From Acidobacteriota bacterium (GTDB lineage Bacteria; Acidobacteriota; JAAYUB01), in NCBI GenBank assembly GCA_018001935.1, contig JAGNHB010000008.1, positions 62,001-126,000 on the forward strand: DNA of 64,000 nt, written 5' to 3'. Made by a program: the position numbers and the translations under genes. How positions within the stretch are numbered: position 1 is the first letter of the stretch; every line of letters starts with the position of its first letter. Positions 61,335-64,000 of this stretch are shown here, in pieces. The notes below the pieces were generated by a model. It was not told the DNA's origin. It did no database searches and was given only the letters and a program-made list of their open reading frames with translations.

Positions 61335-62250
61335 ATAATCCTGGTTTTAGTGGGGGGCGGGAGGGGAGGTTGCCGAGGAGGAGGCCGCCCACCACCAGGG
61401 CCGTGCCCACCGCCATGGGCGCCGTGACCGCCGCGTGGAAGAAGAGGTGGTCCAGCAGGGCGGTGAGGGACGGCACCAGGTAGGAGAAGGCCGCCGCCCA
61501 GGCGCCCCCCTTCCGCTGGACGCCCACGTAGAAGAGGGTGTACCCGATGGCGGTGGGGAAGACGGCCATGTAGAGGGTGCCCCACCAGGCCTCGGCGGGG
61601 ACCGCCCCCAGCGCGGCGGGGCCGAGGAGGCCGGTGCAGAAGGGGACCAGCAGCAGGGCCGTGACGAGGTAGCTGTAGGCGTTGATCCAGAGGGCGTCCC
61701 AGTGGGGGGCCTTGGTGGAGCGGGCCAGGAGGGTGTAGACGCTCCAGGTGACGGCGGCGGCCAGGCAGATCAGTTCCCCGGCCCCGAGGTTGTCGAGGCG
61801 CGGGACGCCCCCCCGGGAGACGATCACCCCGGCGGCCCCGGCGAAGGCGAGGGCGAAGCCGGCGTAAAACCGGCCGGGCCGCCGGTGGTGAAAGAAGGCC
61901 ACTTCGCCCAGCGCGGTGAAGAAGGGGTTCAGGGCGATGAGGAGGGAGGCGTTGGTGGGGGTCGCCAGCTTGAGCCCCCAGAAGAACAGGAGGTGGTAGC
62001 CGAGCCCCGCCGTCAGGACCCCGAGGCCCAGGTGCTTCAGAAACCCGCGTTCGCGGAAGTCGGGGTGACGCCGGCGGTGGAACAGGAGCAGGCCGGGGAA
62101 CATGGCCAGGGCCGAGAGGAGGAAGCGGAGGAAGGTGCTCTCCACCGGGTCGAGGGATTGCACGACGTACTTCCCGGCGATGAAGGACCCGGCCCACGAG
62201 ACGGGGACGATCAGGAAAAAGGCGGTGAACGCACCGTCACCTCTGGCCAC
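61306..62250 (-). CDS. EamA/DMT-family permease
   Basis: A 314-residue drug/metabolite-type transporter with ten hydrophobic spans in two EamA repeats: AFFLIVPVSWAGSFIAGKYVVQSLDPVESTFLRFLLSALAM at the start, ATPTNASLLIALNPFFTALGEVAFFHHRRP, and LICLAAAVTWSVYTLLAR opening the second half. Substrate unknown. The GTG at 62250 fits the first span; longer readings add only a low-complexity Pro/Arg lead. The last codons (STTNHTNSH and stop) come from the CACTAAT repeat arm, so the natural C-terminus may have been replaced. The 214-bp gap upstream shows no feature. Confidence 0.9.
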   Translation of the reverse strand: MARGDGAFTAFFLIVPVSWAGSFIAGKYVVQSLDPVESTFLRFLLSALAMFPGLLLFHRRRHPDFRERGFLKHLGLGVLTAGLGYHLLFFWGLKLATPTNASLLIALNPFFTALGEVAFFHHRRPGRFYAGFALAFAGAAGVIVSRGGVPRLDNLGAGELICLAAAVTWSVYTLLARSTKAPHWDALWINAYSYLVTALLLVPFCTGLLGPAALGAVPAEAWWGTLYMAVFPTAIGYTLFYVGVQRKGGAWAAAFSYLVPSLTALLDHLFFHAAVTAPMAVGTALVVGGLLLGNLPSRPPLKPGLSTTNHTNSH

Positions 62251-62464
62251 GGCGGAGGGGTCCTTTCGACGGCCGCGGGTGCCCGGCGCACCCGGGCCCG
62301 GCGGTCGACGGGGGATTCTACCACAGGAAAGCGCGCCGGGGCGGTCCAATCCGCCGGGAAGCGGCTCGCGCCCTGCCGGGGGGCCGGCGGGAAGTCCCGG
62401 GACCATGCCGCCGCGAGGCGCCGCGGACCCCGTCGGGCCGGGCGCGGGGCGACGCCCGGGGCCG

Positions 62465-63661
62465 TCAGGTTGAGTCGGCTTCCGCGCCGAAGAACCGGTG
62501 CGCGGACCGGGCCATGACCCAGGCGGGGAGCCACAGGAGCGCGTCGTCCACGTCGAAGCGGGGGGTGTGGTGCGGGGCGGTGATGCCCTTGCCGGGGTTG
62601 TGGGTGGTGAAGCTCCAGAGGCAGCCCGGGACCTCCCGGAGGTAGAAGGCCATGTCCTCGCCCCCCATGGAAGGCTCCGGGATGCCCACCACGCCGTCGT
62701 CCCCCAGGCAGCGGCGGGCGGCGTCCTCCACCAGGGCCGTGACGGCCGGGTCGTTGTCCACCACGGGGTAGCTCTCGTGCCAGCGCAGGTCGGCCTCCAA
62801 ACCGCCGGCCTCGGCGGCGTGCCGGGCGAGGGTCTCCATCCGGCTGCCCAGGAATTCCTGGTCCTTGGTCGTGACGGTGCGCACCGTTCCCTCCAGGGCC
62901 ACCTCGGTGGGGATGATGTTGTGGGCGCTACCCCCGTGGACGCTGCACACGCTGATGACGGCGGGGTGGGACGGGCTGAGCCGACGGCTCCGGAGGGCCT
63001 GCACGCCCTGGACGAACTGGGCGGCGGCCACCACGGGGTCGGCGGTGAGGTGGGGGGTGGCGGCGTGCCCGCCCGGGCCGCGAAAGACGAAGGTGAAGTG
63101 GTCGGAGGCCGCCATCATCACCCCCGGCCGGAAGCCCGCCCTGCCCGGGGGGATGCAGGGGAAGAGTTCACCGACGTGCACCGCGACGATGGCGGCGACC
63201 CCCTCCAGCGCCCCGCCGCGGATCATCTCCCGGGCCCCGGCGTAGCCTTCCTCCCCCGGTTGGAAAATCAACCGGACCGGGAAGGCCGCCGGGTGAAGGG
63301 CGAACCAGCGGGCGACCCCCAGGAGGATGGCCATGTGGGCGTCGTGCCCGCAGGCGTGCATGGCCCCGGGGTGGGTCGAGGCGTACGGGACGTCGTTCTC
63401 CTCGTGGACGGGCAGGGCGTCCATGTCGGCGCGGAGGGCGAAGATGCCGGGTTGCGGCGGGCGCCCCCCCTCGTCGGCACGCACCGGGAGGTCCGCCACC
63501 AACCCGTCGCCTATGCGGCGGAAGGGGAGGCCCATCTCCGACAGCCGCGCTTCCAGCCAGGCGGCCGTCCGGGGCAGGCGCATCCCCACCTCCGGGAAAC
63601 GGTGAAGCTCCCGCCGCCACGCCGCCAGCTGCTCGGACATCCCCTGGAAAAACGCTTTCAT
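62465..63661 (-). CDS. M20D-family amidohydrolase (HipO/IAA-amino-acid hydrolase type)
   Basis: A 398-residue cytoplasmic metallo-amidase that removes an acyl or amino-acid group from N-acyl amino acids. Metal-site motifs are ALRADMDALPVHE (about 81-93), HACGHDAHMA (about 104-113), QPGEEGYAGAREMI and the final PSMGGEDMAFYL. The ATG at 63661 gives the normal N-terminus (WRRELHRFPEVGM); an upstream open frame encodes the tandem DLS repeat of a non-coding array and is rejected. The substrate cannot be read from the sequence. Confidence 0.92.
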   Translation of the reverse strand: MKAFFQGMSEQLAAWRRELHRFPEVGMRLPRTAAWLEARLSEMGLPFRRIGDGLVADLPVRADEGGRPPQPGIFALRADMDALPVHEENDVPYASTHPGAMHACGHDAHMAILLGVARWFALHPAAFPVRLIFQPGEEGYAGAREMIRGGALEGVAAIVAVHVGELFPCIPPGRAGFRPGVMMAASDHFTFVFRGPGGHAATPHLTADPVVAAAQFVQGVQALRSRRLSPSHPAVISVCSVHGGSAHNIIPTEVALEGTVRTVTTKDQEFLGSRMETLARHAAEAGGLEADLRWHESYPVVDNDPAVTALVEDAARRCLGDDGVVGIPEPSMGGEDMAFYLREVPGCLWSFTTHNPGKGITAPHHTPRFDVDDALLWLPAWVMARSAHRFFGAEADST

Positions 63662-63733
63662 GGGCCCTCGCTCCTCGCCGCCGAATGGGCCGAGGATAAC
63701 CCGGCCCTCCCCCGAATGCAACGGCGAAAGGAA

Positions 63734-63777
63734 ATCGGACAAGTCGGACAAGTCGGACAAGTCAGACAGGTCAGACC
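63734..63777 (+). repeat. 9-bp tandem repeat TCGGACAAG
   Basis: About 4.7 copies: three perfect TCGGACAAG units followed by TCAGACAGG and TCAGACC. It lies in the 161-bp gap between the amidohydrolase start and the downstream end of the last gene, followed by a partial GAGTTTCGTGGTTTT word at 63799-63813. Confidence 0.85.
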
Positions 63778-63822
63778 GATCCTTCCGATGAGGTTCCCGA
63801 GTTTCGTGGTTTTGGTATCTGG

Positions 63823-64000
63823 CTAGCGGTTCCGGAAGACCAGGACGAGGAGCGCGCCGGTGACGTAGGCAAGCACCCACCAGAGGTAGGCGAGGCGGGA
63901 GTAGAAGTGCAGCCCCCGGGAGACCGGGCTGCCGGGGCCGTATTTCAACCGGGCCCGCCAGATCAGCGCGGCGTCGACGGCCATCCCCGCCAGGGAGGAG
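63823..64000 (-). CDS. C-terminus of a membrane protein, 5' end outside window
   Basis: Complement translation from the window edge gives 58 residues ending GLHFYSRLAYLWWVLAYVTGALLVLVFRNR. There is a hydrophobic helix at the end (LWWVLAYVTGALLVLVF), preceded by an amphipathic stretch (MAVDAALIWRARLKYG). Too little is present for a family call. The stop at 63823 is separated from the amidohydrolase gene by the tandem-repeat gap. Confidence 0.55.
   Translation of the reverse strand, partial: SSLAGMAVDAALIWRARLKYGPGSPVSRGLHFYSRLAYLWWVLAYVTGALLVLVFRNR

Noticed and set aside
63734-63877. N-terminal extension of the M20 amidohydrolase containing a DLS repeat
   Set aside because: The repeat is the translation of the 9-bp tandem array; the family N-terminus begins at the ATG at 63661.

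Overview
The window reads as chromosomal DNA of a GC-rich, Gram-negative, probably anaerobic or facultative bacterium. Pointers are a TonB-dependent receptor, TatA/TatC, several lipoproteins, Hcp, the futalosine menaquinone enzyme MqnC, a coenzyme-B12 methylmalonyl-CoA mutase and a fused FtcD. DUF4388, HD-GYP and large propeller-type histidine kinases together with dockerin-like tails on secreted proteins suggest Acidobacteriota or a relative, but that placement is inference. No rRNA, tRNA, CRISPR array, prophage or intact transposase gene was seen.

Layout. 1-5.9 kb (minus): mutA-mutB-tatA-tatC-rsmG, tightly packed. 6.0-10.7 kb (plus): a zinc-ribbon coiled-coil protein and a hybrid sensor kinase. 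10.9-17.6 kb (minus): hcp, a Sel1 repeat protein, pgsA-like, a cNMP/DUF4388 protein and aspS. 18.0-26.6 kb (plus): an arsenic and thiol-redox island. 26.9-28.8 kb (minus): an Fe-S protein and prfB with its programmed frameshift. 29.0-38.3 kb (plus): an HD-GYP protein, then TonB receptor, YfiR, two histidine kinases, a receiver and a BtuF-like lipoprotein. 38.4-42.1 kb: a broken chimeric gene, a phosphatase/ADP-ribosylglycohydrolase fusion and a GH13 enzyme. 42.7-48.4 kb (minus): acetyltransferase, secreted protein, mutarotase-fold protein, PhoH and ftcD. 48.6-59.6 kb: secreted and lipoprotein genes, an SPL-like radical SAM protein and mqnC. 60.1-64 kb (minus): udk, an EamA permease, an M20 amidohydrolase and a membrane-protein fragment.

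The most unusual coding block is the island at 17966-26632. An ArsR regulator with a palindromic operator precedes an AhpD-like protein, a mini-thioredoxin, a stand-alone HdrA N-terminal-like domain, a 2x[4Fe-4S] ferredoxin, a protein fusing a DGC cysteine domain to a lipoyl H-protein (GcvH) domain, two more DGC proteins, a membrane-anchored thioredoxin, CcdA, an ArsF-like thioredoxin, a rhodanese fold without its cysteine, ArsC, ACR3 and ArsM. Known arsenate reduction, export and methylation genes therefore sit behind an uncharacterised electron/thiol relay that includes a lipoyl protein with no glycine-cleavage partners.

The most unusual non-coding feature is a set of intergenic repeats. 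There are two copies of a 157-167 bp element with about 27-bp terminal inverted repeats, two copies of a 130-145 bp composite element in opposite orientation, and many short arrays of degenerate 8-10 bp words, often in inverted pairs and often abutting stop codons. One EamA gene and one lipoprotein gene take their stop codons from these repeats. A fourth structure at 61003-61170 looks like the two hairpin ends of an IS200/IS605-type element without its genes.
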